DNA from: Bacillus sp. AZ43
Lineage (GTDB): Bacteria; Actinomycetota; Actinomycetes; Mycobacteriales; Geodermatophilaceae
Direction of reading: 5' to 3'
Assembly: GCA_004570425.1 (NCBI GenBank)
Contig: SPQJ01000020.1
Coordinates: forward strand, 1 to 64,000
DNA length: 64,000 nucleotides
This document shows positions 9,021 through 20,980 of this stretch, piece after piece. The position numbers and the translations under genes were made by a program. Within the stretch, counting starts at the first letter, position 1. Every line of letters begins with the position of its first letter. Below the pieces are notes generated by a model. It did not search any database. It had not been told where the DNA came from and saw nothing but the letters and a program-made list of their open reading frames with translations.

Positions 9021-9398
9021 TCACCCCTCGGCGATCACGGAGAAGACGTTCCCGGCCGGGTCGGTGAACCAGGCGATCAGCGGCCCGCCGGCCCGCATGA
9101 TGCCCTTCTCGTCGGTGGGTGGGTGCTCGTAGTGCTCGAACCGGACGCCGCGCGCGGTCAGCTCGTCGACGGCCTTCTCCACGTCGGGCACCGGGAAGTT
9201 GAGCACCGTGAACGTGGCCGGCTGGTGGTCGGGCTTGGCGTAGACCAGCACGTCCGTGCCGCCGCCGAGGTGGAGCCGCATGATGCCGTCCATCTCCTCG
9301 TCGCTGACCCGGAGCCCGAGGGTGTCCTCGTAGAAGCGCCGGGCCGCCGCGGCGTCGTCGACGGAGAAGCCGCTGAAGGCCTTGCTGTCGCTGAGCAT
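9021..9398 (-). CDS. VOC / glyoxalase-like protein
   Basis: A small 125-residue protein with the vicinal-oxygen-chelate fold: an N-terminal beta-alpha-beta unit ([20 protein letters not shown]) and a C-terminal unit ending [16 protein letters not shown]. Such proteins include glyoxalase I, dioxygenases and resistance proteins; the exact reaction is not identifiable. The ATG lies 10 nt after GAGGGG; a frame extension upstream (to 9458) has no support. It sits between sigG and the MBL-fold gene on the same strand. In M. tuberculosis SigG has been linked to glyoxalase-family genes, which fits this neighbourhood. Confidence 0.82.
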   Translation of the reverse strand: MLSDSKAFSGFSVDDAAAARRFYEDTLGLRVSDEEMDGIMRLHLGGGTDVLVYAKPDHQPATFTVLNFPVPDVEKAVDELTARGVRFEHYEHPPTDEKGIMRAGGPLIAWFTDPAGNVFSVIAEG

Positions 9399-9481
9399 GG
9401 GTCGTCGTCCCCTCTCGAAGGTCTCGGAGTGGAGACCGGCCGGGCTCGGCCGATTCATCGGCGGCCGACGACGTCAGCGGC

Positions 9482-10468
<987 letters not shown>

Positions 10469-10620
10469 GAGGACCCCTCCCTTGGAGTCGATGTGCGAGC
10501 CAGCAGCACACCACAGCCGACCGACAGTTCGGGAGTCCCGGGCCACCCGCACGGGCCACGGGTGCTGGACTTCACCGGGCGGCGCCACCAGCATCGGACG
10601 CGACATGAGCAGCCAGCGAT

Positions 10621-10638
10621 GGTCGGGCCAGCCCGACC
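10621..10638. promoter_or_regulatory. Palindromic candidate operator in the sigG / sensor-kinase divergent region
   Basis: GGTCGGGC at 10621-10628, a CA spacer, and GCCCGACC at 10631-10638 form a perfect 18-nt palindrome 58 nt before the kinase ATG. The position suits an autoregulatory site for the response regulator or another dimeric protein. In such G+C-rich DNA chance palindromes occur, so confidence is limited. Confidence 0.35.
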
Positions 10639-10696
10639 CCGGATCCGCCAGCCAGCGGGATGGGTCCGCTCCCCTCCCGCGACCAGGCTCGACGGC

Positions 10697-12016
10697 ATGA
10701 CCACCACCGACACCGCCGTCCTCCCGCCGATGACCTCCGCGCCGCCGCGTCCCGACCGCCGGGGCGGGCTGCTGCGCCAGCTCCTGGTCGACACCGGCTA
10801 CACGCTCACCAGCTTCCCCGTGGCGATCGCCGCGTTCGTCGTCGTCGTCGCCGGGCTGGCGCTCGGCGCCGGCCTGCTCGTCGTGTGGGTGGGCGTGGCC
10901 GTCCTGGCCCTCACCCTGCTGGCCGCCCGCGGTTTCGCCACGGTCGAGCGTGCCTGGCTGCCCTCCGTCCTGGGCCGGCCGGTCCCGCAGCCGGCCTACC
11001 TCACCGCCGAGGGGCGTCCGGTCCGGAAGCTGATCACCCCGCTGCGCGACCCGCAGACCTGGCTCGACGCCCTGCACGGCCTCGTCCGCTTCCCGGCCGC
11101 GATCGCCTCCTTCGTCGTCACCGTCACCTCCTGGGCGGTCGCCCTGGGCGGCCTCACCTACGGCCTCTGGGACTGGGCGCTGCCCGACGCCTCGCTCGAC
11201 CCGGACAACAACGACCTGCTGGAGCTGCTGGGCTTCGAGAGCTCGGCCGGCGCCCGGATCACGCTCTACACCGTCGTCGGCATCGTCTTCGCGTTCCTGA
11301 CGCCGTTCGTCGTCCGGGCCGTGGCGCTGCTGCAGGCCCAGCTGGGCCGGGTCATGCTCACCTCGCGCGCCGCCACGCAGGCCGAGCTGGGCCGGCTGGC
11401 CGAGGGCCGGGACAAGGCGGTCGCCGCCGAGGCCGTCGCGCTGCGCCGGCTGGAGCGGGACATCCACGACGGCCCGCAGCAGCAGCTGGTCCGGCTCAAC
11501 ATGGACCTCGCCCGCGCCCAGCGGCAGCTCGAGCGCGACCCGCAGGCCGCCCGCGACGCGCTGGGCGAGGCCGCCGGCCTGGCCCGCGAGACGCTCGAGG
11601 ACCTGCGCGCGCTCTCCCGGGGCATCGCCCCGCCGGTGCTGGCCGACCGCGGCCTGGCCGCGGCGCTGGCCGCCGTCGCCGCGCGCTCCGCCGTCCCGGT
11701 GGACCTCGCCGTCGACCTGCCGACCGAGCGGCTCGCGCCGGTCACCGAGAACACCGCCTACTTCGTCGTCAGCGAGGCACTGGCCAACGTCGCCAAGCAC
11801 AGCGACGCCACCGTGTGCCGGGTCGACGTCCGCTGCACCGGCGACCGGCTGCGCGTCGTCATCGAGGACGACGGCGTCGGCGGCGCGGTCCTCGCCCCCG
11901 GCCACGGCCTCGCCGGCCTGGCCGACCGGCTGCAGGCGGTGGACGGCACGTTCACCGTCGAGAGCCCGCGCGGCGGCCCCACCCGGATGACCGCGGAGCT
12001 GCCGTGCGCGTCGTGA
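10697..12016 (+). CDS. Sensor histidine kinase (NarL/DesK-type HisKA_3)
   Basis: A membrane sensor of 439 residues. The N-terminal half (about 25-210) has four hydrophobic segments in two pairs, matching the actinobacterial putative-sensor domain. The dimerisation/phosphoacceptor segment is ALRRLERDIHDGPQQQLVRL with His at residue 257, and the ATPase domain starts near 352 (NTAYFVVSEALANVAKHS) with a glycine box GHGLAGLADRL. It phosphorylates the overlapping response regulator (13-nt overlap). The signal is unknown. The start ATG lies 228 nt from the divergent sigG gene. Confidence 0.88.
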   Translation: MTTTDTAVLPPMTSAPPRPDRRGGLLRQLLVDTGYTLTSFPVAIAAFVVVVAGLALGAGLLVVWVGVAVLALTLLAARGFATVERAWLPSVLGRPVPQPAYLTAEGRPVRKLITPLRDPQTWLDALHGLVRFPAAIASFVVTVTSWAVALGGLTYGLWDWALPDASLDPDNNDLLELLGFESSAGARITLYTVVGIVFAFLTPFVVRAVALLQAQLGRVMLTSRAATQAELGRLAEGRDKAVAAEAVALRRLERDIHDGPQQQLVRLNMDLARAQRQLERDPQAARDALGEAAGLARETLEDLRALSRGIAPPVLADRGLAAALAAVAARSAVPVDLAVDLPTERLAPVTENTAYFVVSEALANVAKHSDATVCRVDVRCTGDRLRVVIEDDGVGGAVLAPGHGLAGLADRLQAVDGTFTVESPRGGPTRMTAELPCAS

Positions 12017-12648
12017 TCGCCGACGACTCGGTCCTCCTCCGCGAGGGCCTGGTCCGCCTCCTCGGGGAGGCCGGCACCGAGGTGGTCGCCGCCGTCGGCG
12101 ACGGCCCCTCGCTGGTCCGGGCGGTGCGCGAGCACCGCCCGGACGTCGCCGTCGTCGACGTCCGGATGCCGCCCACCCACACCGACGAGGGGTTGCGGGC
12201 GGCGGTCGAGGCTCGCGCCGAGATGCCGGGGACGGCGGTGCTCGTCCTCTCCCAGTACGTGGAGGTCGCCTACGCCGACGAGCTGCTCGCCGACGGCACC
12301 GGCGGGATCGGCTACCTGCTCAAGGACCGGGTGGCCGACGTCGACACGTTCCTCGAGGCGCTCGAGGACGTCGTCGGCGGTGGCACGGTGCTCGACCCGC
12401 AGGTCGTGGCCCAGCTGTTCGCCCGGCGCCGCGCCGACGACCCGGTGCGCCGGCTGACCCCGCGCGAGCGCGAGGTGCTCGGCCTGATCGCCGAGGGGCA
12501 CTCGAACGCCGCGATCGCCCGGCAGCTCGTGGTCACCCCGGGCGCGGTGGAGAAGCACACCCAGCACATCTTCGCCAAGCTCGGGCTGGCCCAGGACGAG
12601 GACCAGCACCGGCGGGTGATGGCGACGCTGGCCTACCTGCGGGGCTGA
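12004..12648 (+). CDS. LuxR/NarL-family response regulator
   Basis: This 214-residue DNA-binding regulator has a receiver domain with phosphoacceptor Asp at residue 52 (VAVVDVRMP), acidic residues D7-D8 and Lys in YLLKDR, and a C-terminal LuxR helix-turn-helix (LTPREREVLGLIAEGHSNAA). The GTG start overlaps the kinase stop by 13 nt. Its gene end overlaps a convergent MarR-like gene by 16 nt. Targets are not evident; the palindrome before the kinase gene is a candidate. Confidence 0.9.
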   Translation: MRVVIADDSVLLREGLVRLLGEAGTEVVAAVGDGPSLVRAVREHRPDVAVVDVRMPPTHTDEGLRAAVEARAEMPGTAVLVLSQYVEVAYADELLADGTGGIGYLLKDRVADVDTFLEALEDVVGGGTVLDPQVVAQLFARRRADDPVRRLTPREREVLGLIAEGHSNAAIARQLVVTPGAVEKHTQHIFAKLGLAQDEDQHRRVMATLAYLRG

Positions 12649-13067
12649 TCGTCCCCGTGCCCGAGGGCGCGTTCCATGTTCTCCGCCATGCGGGCGAGCA
12701 CGGTGATCGTCCGCTCGTACTCCTGGCGTGACAGCCCGTCGGCCACGTGCCGGCGGACCCGCCCCACCGCCCGGGACACCCGGTCGTGCGCCGCGGCGCC
12801 GTCCTTCGTGAGGCCCACCAGCCCGGCCGGTGACCGGCCCACCCAGCCTCGGGCGACCAGGTCGGTCACGACGGTGGCGACGTCGCCGGAGAAGTCCTGC
12901 AGCGAGGCGAGGACGGCGGACTCCTCGACCAGGCCGGCGGCGAGCGAGTGCAGCACCTGCCAGTGGCGGCGGGTGAGGCCCTCGGCGGTCACCGCGGCGT
13001 CGACGGCCTCGTCGAGCAGCGCGTCGAGCCGCTTGACCCACCAGCCGATGGGCCGTTCCTCCGCCAT
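12633..13067 (-). CDS. MarR-like winged-helix regulator
   Basis: A 144-residue all-helical protein with a winged-helix core (TRRHWQVLHSLAAGLVEESA then FSGDVATVVTDLVARGWVGR) and flanking dimerisation helices, the layout of MarR-family regulators. It has no membrane segments. It lies back to back with the Eis-type acetyltransferase gene across 75 nt, so it may regulate that gene and itself. The ligand is unknown. Assignment is by overall architecture rather than a sharp motif. Confidence 0.65.
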   Translation of the reverse strand: MAEERPIGWWVKRLDALLDEAVDAAVTAEGLTRRHWQVLHSLAAGLVEESAVLASLQDFSGDVATVVTDLVARGWVGRSPAGLVGLTKDGAAAHDRVSRAVGRVRRHVADGLSRQEYERTITVLARMAENMERALGHGDDQPRR

Positions 13068-13142
13068 CTGGGCATCCTGGCAGCGCTCCGCGCTCAGGCA
13101 ACTCGATGGCGTCTCGTATCACCCGACCGGTAGACAGAGCGG

Positions 13143-14387
13143 GTGCCCGACGACCTCGCCGCCCAGCTGCGTCCCGCGACCGCCGAGGAGTGGCCGGCCT
13201 GGCTCCAGCAGATGGCCGGCGCCTTCGGCGAGACGCCGACCGGCCTCTACCTCGAGACGCCGCCGCCGGTGGCCGAGCTCGACCGATCGCTGGGCCTCTG
13301 GGACGAGGGCCGCGTCGTCGCCACCTCCGGCATCTACAGCCGGGCCCTGACCGTGCCGGGCGCCGTCGTCCCGTGCGCGGCGGTCACCTGGGTGACCGTC
13401 GCCCCCACCCACCGACGCCGCGGCGTCCTGACGGCGATCATGCGGCGGCAGCTCACCGAGATCCACGAGCAGGGCCGGGAGCCCGTCGCCGCGCTGTGGG
13501 CCTCGGAGGCGCCGATCTACGGCCGGTTCGGCTACGCGCCGGCGACCGTCCGGGCACCGCTGTCCGGCCCCGCGGCCCGGATCCGGCTGCGCCCGGACGT
13601 CGACCTGGGCAGCGGCCGGGTCCGGACCGTGGACCGGGAGGAGTACCAGGCGGCCGCCGGCGCGCTCCACGACGCCGTGCGCCGGTTCGTGCCGGGCAAC
13701 CTCGACCGCGGCCGGCACTGGTGGGACCGGCTGCTGCAGGACCTGCCCGAGCACCGGCACGGCGCCACCGCCCTCCGCCACCTGCTGCACACCGAGGCCG
13801 ACGGCACGGTGACCGGCTACGCCGCCTACCGGATGACCGAGGGCTGGACGGACACCGGCCACCCCGACGGCACGCTCACCGTCGAGGAGGTGCGCGCCAC
13901 GAGCACGGCGGCCTACGCGTCGCTGTGGCAGCTGCTGCTCTCGGTCGACCTGGTCAGCACCGTGCGGCTGCAGCGTGCCTCGCCCGACGACCCGATCCGC
14001 TCCCTGATCACCGACCCGCGGGCGCTCACCGGTCCGGTCCGCGACGGCCTGTGGGTCCGGCTGGTCGACGTCGACAAGGCCCTGGCGGCGCGCCGCTACC
14101 CGGCGCCGATCGACCTGGTGATCGAGGTGCGCGACGAGGTGTGCCCGTGGAACGCCGGCCGCTGGCGGCTGTCCGGCCACCCGGCCGGCGGGTACTGCGG
14201 GCGCACCGACCTCGACCCGGACCTGGTGCTGGGGATCGAGGAGCTGGGCGCGGCCTACCTCGGTGGGACGTCGCTCGCGACACTGCAGGCCGCCGGGCGG
14301 GTGACCGAGGTCAGCCCCGGCGCGGTCACGCTGGCCGCGACGGCGTTCGGCTGGCCGGTCGCCCCGTGGTGTCCCGACGAGTTCTGA
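13143..14387 (+). CDS. eis: Eis-type GNAT N-acetyltransferase
   Basis: A 414-residue protein of the Eis family: an N-terminal GNAT domain with the acetyl-CoA loop VAPTHRRRGVLTAIM near residue 90, a second GNAT-like region, and a C-terminal sterol-carrier-like domain (DLDPDLVLGIEELGAAYLGG). Family members acetylate amines such as aminoglycosides and, in mycobacteria, protein lysines; the substrate here is unknown. The GTG start at the first codon has a TAGACA box 6 nt upstream and no Shine-Dalgarno site. It ends 3 nt from the convergent rpiB gene. Confidence 0.85.
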   Translation: MPDDLAAQLRPATAEEWPAWLQQMAGAFGETPTGLYLETPPPVAELDRSLGLWDEGRVVATSGIYSRALTVPGAVVPCAAVTWVTVAPTHRRRGVLTAIMRRQLTEIHEQGREPVAALWASEAPIYGRFGYAPATVRAPLSGPAARIRLRPDVDLGSGRVRTVDREEYQAAAGALHDAVRRFVPGNLDRGRHWWDRLLQDLPEHRHGATALRHLLHTEADGTVTGYAAYRMTEGWTDTGHPDGTLTVEEVRATSTAAYASLWQLLLSVDLVSTVRLQRASPDDPIRSLITDPRALTGPVRDGLWVRLVDVDKALAARRYPAPIDLVIEVRDEVCPWNAGRWRLSGHPAGGYCGRTDLDPDLVLGIEELGAAYLGGTSLATLQAAGRVTEVSPGAVTLAATAFGWPVAPWCPDEF

Positions 14388-14390
14388 CGG

Positions 14391-14882
14391 TCAGGGGTGC
14401 TCGGGCCGCGTGGGAAGCCCGCCGGCGGGGCGGTGCCGGTCGCGCTCGTAGTCGCTGATCAGGCCGATCCGGCGGACGTGCCGCTCGTCCTGGCTGAAGT
14501 CCGTGCGGAGGAACTCCAGCACCAGTTCGGTCGCCTCCTCGGGGCTGTGCTGGCGGGCGCCGATCGCCACGACGTTCGCGTCGTTGTGCTGCCGGGCCAG
14601 CTGCGCGGTCGAGGTGTTCCAAACCAGCGCGGCACGGACGCCGGGGACCTTGTTCGCCGCGATCTGCTCGCCGTTGCCGGAGCCGCCGATCACGACGCCG
14701 AGCGAGCCCGGCTCGGTGACGGTCCGCTCCCCCACCTCGAAGCAGAACGGCGGGTAGTCGTCCTGGGCGTCGTACTCGAACGCACCGCAGTCGACGGGCT
14801 CGTGGCCGGCGTCGGCGAGTGCCTGCTTCAGGTGCTCCTTGAAGTCGAGGCCGGCGTGGTCGGTACCGATGAAGACGCGCAC
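14391..14882 (-). CDS. rpiB: Ribose-5-phosphate isomerase B
   Basis: A 163-residue cytoplasmic enzyme interconverting ribose-5-phosphate and ribulose-5-phosphate in the pentose phosphate pathway. The start MRVFIGTDHAGLDFKEHL and the active-site segment VIGGSGNGEQIAANK are diagnostic. As in M. tuberculosis RpiB, the segment has Glu rather than Cys as the probable base. The GTG is the start. The gene is convergent with eis and divergent from a DUF429 gene (26 nt). It opens the block whose order matches M. tuberculosis Rv2465c onward. Confidence 0.93.
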   Translation of the reverse strand: MRVFIGTDHAGLDFKEHLKQALADAGHEPVDCGAFEYDAQDDYPPFCFEVGERTVTEPGSLGVVIGGSGNGEQIAANKVPGVRAALVWNTSTAQLARQHNDANVVAIGARQHSPEEATELVLEFLRTDFSQDERHVRRIGLISDYERDRHRPAGGLPTRPEHP

Positions 14883-14908
14883 GGACGCGAGTCTGTCAGG
14901 CTCCCCGC

Positions 14909-15574
14909 GTGGCGGTGCTGGGGGTCGACGGCTGGCGCGGCCGGTGGGTGGGTGCGCTGCTGGACGGGCGGGCGGTCCGGCTCATGGCCCTGGACGACGT
15001 CGCCGCCGTCCTCGCCGTCCCCGACGTCGAGCTCATCGCGATCGACATGCCCATCGGCCTGTCCGAGACCGGCCCCCGCGCGTGCGACGAGATCGCCCGG
15101 AGACGGCTGCTCCGTGCGGGGAGCTCGGTCTTCCCCGCTCCCCTGCGCCAGGTGCTCGCCTGCGCGGACTACGTCGCCGCCTGCGAGGTGTCCCGCGAGG
15201 CGTCCGGCAAGGCGCTGTCGAAGCAGGCGTGGAACCTGGTCCCGGCGATCCGCTCGCTCGACGAGGCACTCGGCGACCCACCGGACGAGCGGGTGGTGGA
15301 GGTGCACCCGGAGCTCTCGTTCCGTGCGCTCGACCCCGCCGTCCGCGACCCGAAGATCACCGCTCGCGGACTGGTCCAGCGGCTGACCGCGCTGCGCACC
15401 GTCATGGACGTGGACGACGCCCTCGCCGCGGCGCCGCCGCTGGTCCCCGCCGTGGACGCCCTCGACGCGTGCGCCGCCGCGTGGTCCGCCGCCCGGCTGG
15501 CCCGGGGCGAGGGCGAGTCCCTCGGCGACGGCGCGGTCGACAGCCGCGGGCGCCCGATGCGGATCTCCTGCTAG
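14909..15574 (+). CDS. DUF429-family protein
   Basis: A 221-residue protein beginning VAVLGVDGWRGRWVGALL, with the RNase H-like start of DUF429 (GVDG, then AIDMPIGL), a conserved SSVFPAPLR segment and EVHPELSF. The family has a predicted nuclease-like fold, but no activity is established to my knowledge. It starts with GTG, only 26 nt from the divergent rpiB start, so the promoters overlap. The last four bases overlap the stop of the convergent SDR gene. Confidence 0.8.
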   Translation: MAVLGVDGWRGRWVGALLDGRAVRLMALDDVAAVLAVPDVELIAIDMPIGLSETGPRACDEIARRRLLRAGSSVFPAPLRQVLACADYVAACEVSREASGKALSKQAWNLVPAIRSLDEALGDPPDERVVEVHPELSFRALDPAVRDPKITARGLVQRLTALRTVMDVDDALAAAPPLVPAVDALDACAAAWSAARLARGEGESLGDGAVDSRGRPMRISC

Positions 15575-16332
15575 GAGCCGGTGAGGCGCCGGACGACGGA
15601 CAGCGGGAGGACGCGCAGCAGGCGGGCGACGAACGCCCACGGCATCCCCGGCACGTAGGCCGTGACCGGCTCGCGCTCGATCGCCGCGGTCAGGGCGTCG
15701 ACCCCCGTGTCCAGCTCCACGGTGAACGGGCCCCGGCGGCCGACGTTGATGTCGGTGGCGATGTACCCGGGCAGGATGGTGGTGACGGCGATCCCGCTCC
15801 CCCACGTGTCGGAGCGGATGCCCTCGGCCAGCGCGTTGACCGCCGCCTTGCTGGCGCCGTACGCCGTCCGGGTTCCCGGCATGCCGCGCACGGAGGCGAC
15901 CGACGAGATCAGCACCAGGTGCCCGGAACCCTGCGCCCGGAAGACGCCCATCGCGGCCTCGCACTGCGCGTGCGCGCCCAGGACGTTGGTGTGCAGGACG
16001 GCGCGGTTGGCCGCGGCCTCGCCGGTGCCGATGGAGCCGCCCTTGCCGATGCCGGCGTTGACCACGAACCGGTCCAAACCGCCCAGCTTCGCGACGAGCT
16101 CGGGCACCACGGTGGCGACCGACGCCGGGTCGTCGACGTCCATGGCGGCCACCTCCACCCGGATGCCGGGATGTGCGGCGAGGAGTTCCTCCCGCAGGGC
16201 CTCGAGCCGGTCGACGCGGCGGGCGACGAGGGCGAGGTCACGGCCCATCCCGGCGAACCGGCGGGCCATGCCCTCGCCGAGACCGGAGCTGGCGCCGGTG
16301 ATCAGGATGCGCTGGCGGACGGGGTTCGGCAC
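15571..16332 (-). CDS. Short-chain dehydrogenase/reductase (SDR)
   Basis: A 253-residue NAD(P)-dependent oxidoreductase. The cofactor motif TGASSGLGEG is near residue 12, NAG near 88, the catalytic Ser in LISSVASVRG and the YGASK motif are all present. The C-terminus (WAFVARLLRVLPLSVVRRL) is hydrophobic and may touch the membrane. The frame stays open 80 codons further upstream; the GTG immediately before the conserved start is chosen, though no strong ribosome site is seen. The substrate is unknown. Confidence 0.82.
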   Translation of the reverse strand: MPNPVRQRILITGASSGLGEGMARRFAGMGRDLALVARRVDRLEALREELLAAHPGIRVEVAAMDVDDPASVATVVPELVAKLGGLDRFVVNAGIGKGGSIGTGEAAANRAVLHTNVLGAHAQCEAAMGVFRAQGSGHLVLISSVASVRGMPGTRTAYGASKAAVNALAEGIRSDTWGSGIAVTTILPGYIATDINVGRRGPFTVELDTGVDALTAAIEREPVTAYVPGMPWAFVARLLRVLPLSVVRRLTGS

Positions 16333-16477
16333 CGGGCCAGCATGCCCGAGGACCACCTGACCAGCACAGATCAGGTCCCGGCCGTCGTGCACCCGTTCGT
16401 GTGACCGAGGCATGTCGCCCGCCGGGCGAGGAAAGACAGCGCCGGATGCCCGTTGGACCGCTCGCCGTGGAGGATCC

Positions 16478-17032
16478 GTGACGCACCCGTCCCAGCCCAC
16501 CGACGCGCTCCCCCGGACCGGGCCGCCCGCGCACACGCAGGAGATGCCGGCCGTGCCGCCGCCCCCGGCCACGCCCGCCGGGGACCAGCACGACGCCGCC
16601 GCGTTCGTCCCCGGCCTGGCGGCGCCGCCCGCGGCACCCTCGAGCCGCCGGTGGAGCTACGGGCCCCGCCTCCGCGCGATCGCGCTCGGCGTGACCCTGG
16701 TGCTGCTGGCCCTCGTGTTCCTCACCTGGGGGCTGGCCGTCGGCCGGGAGCCGCTCTGGTCGGCCGCCACGCTGTGGTCGGTGTTCGCCTTCGCGTGCAC
16801 CGCGTGGATCCTGCTGGCCTTCGTCCCCGACGCGCCGGGCCGCAGCCGGCTGCGGCCCCGGTTCGGCTGGCGGGCCGCGCTGGGCGGGCTGGCCGGGCTC
16901 GCCGTCTTCTGGCTGCTGGTGGCCCTGCCGCAGGCGGCCACCAACCGGGGATTCCTCCTCACGGCCGCGTTCGCCGCCGCCATCGCGGCGGTGTGGACGA
17001 GTCCGAACCGGCCGGTCGCCGGGCGCGACTGA
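16478..17032 (+). CDS. Uncharacterised four-helix membrane protein
   Basis: A 184-residue protein with a Pro/Ala-rich cytoplasmic N-terminal 60 residues and four hydrophobic segments (about 70-92, 100-122, 136-153 and 158-176), the last two close together. The GTG start follows GGAGG by 4-5 nt; an in-frame ATG at 16412 has no site. I do not recognise the family; similar proline-headed small membrane proteins are common in actinobacteria. It lies between the SDR and the DsbA-like gene and is convergent with the latter. Confidence 0.7.
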   Translation: MTHPSQPTDALPRTGPPAHTQEMPAVPPPPATPAGDQHDAAAFVPGLAAPPAAPSSRRWSYGPRLRAIALGVTLVLLALVFLTWGLAVGREPLWSAATLWSVFAFACTAWILLAFVPDAPGRSRLRPRFGWRAALGGLAGLAVFWLLVALPQAATNRGFLLTAAFAAAIAAVWTSPNRPVAGRD

Positions 17033-17053
17033 CGCAGCGCCCGGCCCCGCGGG

Positions 17054-17719
17054 TCAGCGCCGCCCGGTGAGCTCCAACGCGTGCGCGGGCACCGACTCCA
17101 TGTCGGGCTCGGAGAGCCGGGTCCGCTTGAGCTCCCAGAAGTCGGGCAGGTTGGCGAGCAGGACGGCCCCGTCGAAGGCCTTGCCGGCCTCCTCGCCCGT
17201 CGGCACCTTGCTGATGACCGGGCCGAAGAAGGCGACGCCGTCGATGTGCATCACCGGGGTGCCGACGTCGTCGCCGACCGGGTCCATGCCCTCGTGGTGG
17301 CTCTTCTCGAGCGCCTGGTCGTACTCCGTGCTGGTGGCCGCGTCGGCGAGCGAGACCGGGAGGCCGACACGCTCGAGGGCCGGCACGATCAGCTCGTCGA
17401 GCTCCCTGCCCTCGTGGTGCCGCAGGGTGCCCATGGCGGTGTAGAGGTCGCCGAGGACCTCGTCGCCGTGCTGCTGGGCGGCGGCGATCGCGACCCGGAC
17501 CGGCCCCCAGGCCTGGTCCATCATCTTCCGGTAGTTCTCCGGCAGGTCGCGTCCGCGGTTGAGGACGGCGAGGGACATGACGTGCCAGTGGAGGTCGATG
17601 TCGCGCACCTTGGCGGCCTCGAGCACCCAGCGGCTGGTGAGCCAGGCCCACGGGCACAGCGGGTCGAACCAGAAGTCCACGCGGGCCTTCGTGGGGGCGC
17701 TCTGCACTGCCTCGGTCAT
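17054..17719 (-). CDS. DsbA-like mycothiol-dependent reductase (Rv2466c family)
   Basis: A 221-residue thioredoxin-fold protein closely matching M. tuberculosis Rv2466c, a mycothiol-dependent nitroreductase: [35 protein letters not shown] and [10 protein letters not shown] are in the expected order. Rv2466c has a CPWC active site; here it is CPWA with Cys at residue 22, so the resolving Cys is absent and a monothiol mechanism with mycothiol is likely. The ATG follows GAGGAG. It is divergent from pepN across 140 nt, as in M. tuberculosis. Confidence 0.87.
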   Translation of the reverse strand: MTEAVQSAPTKARVDFWFDPLCPWAWLTSRWVLEAAKVRDIDLHWHVMSLAVLNRGRDLPENYRKMMDQAWGPVRVAIAAAQQHGDEVLGDLYTAMGTLRHHEGRELDELIVPALERVGLPVSLADAATSTEYDQALEKSHHEGMDPVGDDVGTPVMHIDGVAFFGPVISKVPTGEEAGKAFDGAVLLANLPDFWELKRTRLSEPDMESVPAHALELTGRR

Positions 17720-17859
17720 CCGCTCTCCTCAGGTCTGTCGGCCGGCCGGTGGCGCCGGGCCCGGTGCCCAGTGCCAATACGGATCCCGATCGGGTTGTTC
17801 CCGCCGGCGACGGGAAGCAGGGGAAACCCGTGTCGGTGCCGCGTGGGAAGCTGCGAGGT

Positions 17860-20412
<2,553 letters not shown>

Positions 20413-20419
20413 GCCCCGA

Positions 20420-20465
20420 GACGCCGACGGCGCCGTACCCCGTGGGGTGCGGCGCCGTCGGCGTC
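20420..20465. terminator. Bidirectional intrinsic terminator between pepN and the DUF5130 gene
   Basis: A perfect 16-bp stem (20420-20435 with 20450-20465) has an inner ACCCC/GGGGT helix in its loop and sits in the 60-nt gap between two converging genes. A short T-rich tract (GGTCTTTC) follows on the plus side. Confidence 0.85.
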
Positions 20466-20472
20466 AGGTCTT

Positions 20473-20940
20473 TCAGTGCGGGCGCTTGGCGGCGGGGTGG
20501 CCGGCCTGGTCCGACAGCTGCCGGAGCCCGTTGACGATCCCGCCGACGAGGTCTCCCGCGGCGAAGGACGTCGTCATCGACAGCACGGCCAGCGCGCAGG
20601 CGCGGTCGGGCAGCCGGCGACCGGCACCCGCGCCGGTGACGACCTCGACCACCTTCTGCCCGGGCGAGACCGCGATGAGCACGGAGTCGCTGGGGTTCGG
20701 GCCGGACCGGGAGTGCAGCTCCTCGGCCTGGACGCGGGTCCGCTTGCCGAGGTCACCGATGTAGAGGGTGAAGCGCAGCCCGGTCTCGCGCGAGGACATC
20801 GTCAGCGCCTCGTCGAGGCGCGCGAGCTCCTGGAAGGTGAAGATCTCGTCGAGCCGGGCTCGCTCGCCCTCCTCCGTACGAGACGAAGCGGTCTGCGACG
20901 TGGCCGTGTCGTGCGACTCGGTCTCCAGCGCGCGGGTCAT
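20473..20940 (-). CDS. DUF5130-family protein (TPM-like domain)
   Basis: A 155-residue protein with a disordered acidic N-terminus and a central domain (LARLDEALTMSSRETGLRFT then YIGDLGKRTRVQAEELH and VLIAVSPGQKVVEVV) typical of the actinobacterial DUF5130/TPM-like group. It has no signal peptide. The ATG follows GGAGG by 6 nt. It lies 40 nt downstream of the CtaJ-like gene and next to pepN, the same neighbourhood as M. tuberculosis Rv2468c. Because of that pairing, a link to the respiratory supercomplex is possible but not shown. Confidence 0.78.
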   Translation of the reverse strand: MTRALETESHDTATSQTASSRTEEGERARLDEIFTFQELARLDEALTMSSRETGLRFTLYIGDLGKRTRVQAEELHSRSGPNPSDSVLIAVSPGQKVVEVVTGAGAGRRLPDRACALAVLSMTTSFAAGDLVGGIVNGLRQLSDQAGHPAAKRPH

Positions 20941-20980
20941 CGCCGTCCTCCCGGGACAGTCGTGGGGTGGGTCATCGCGC

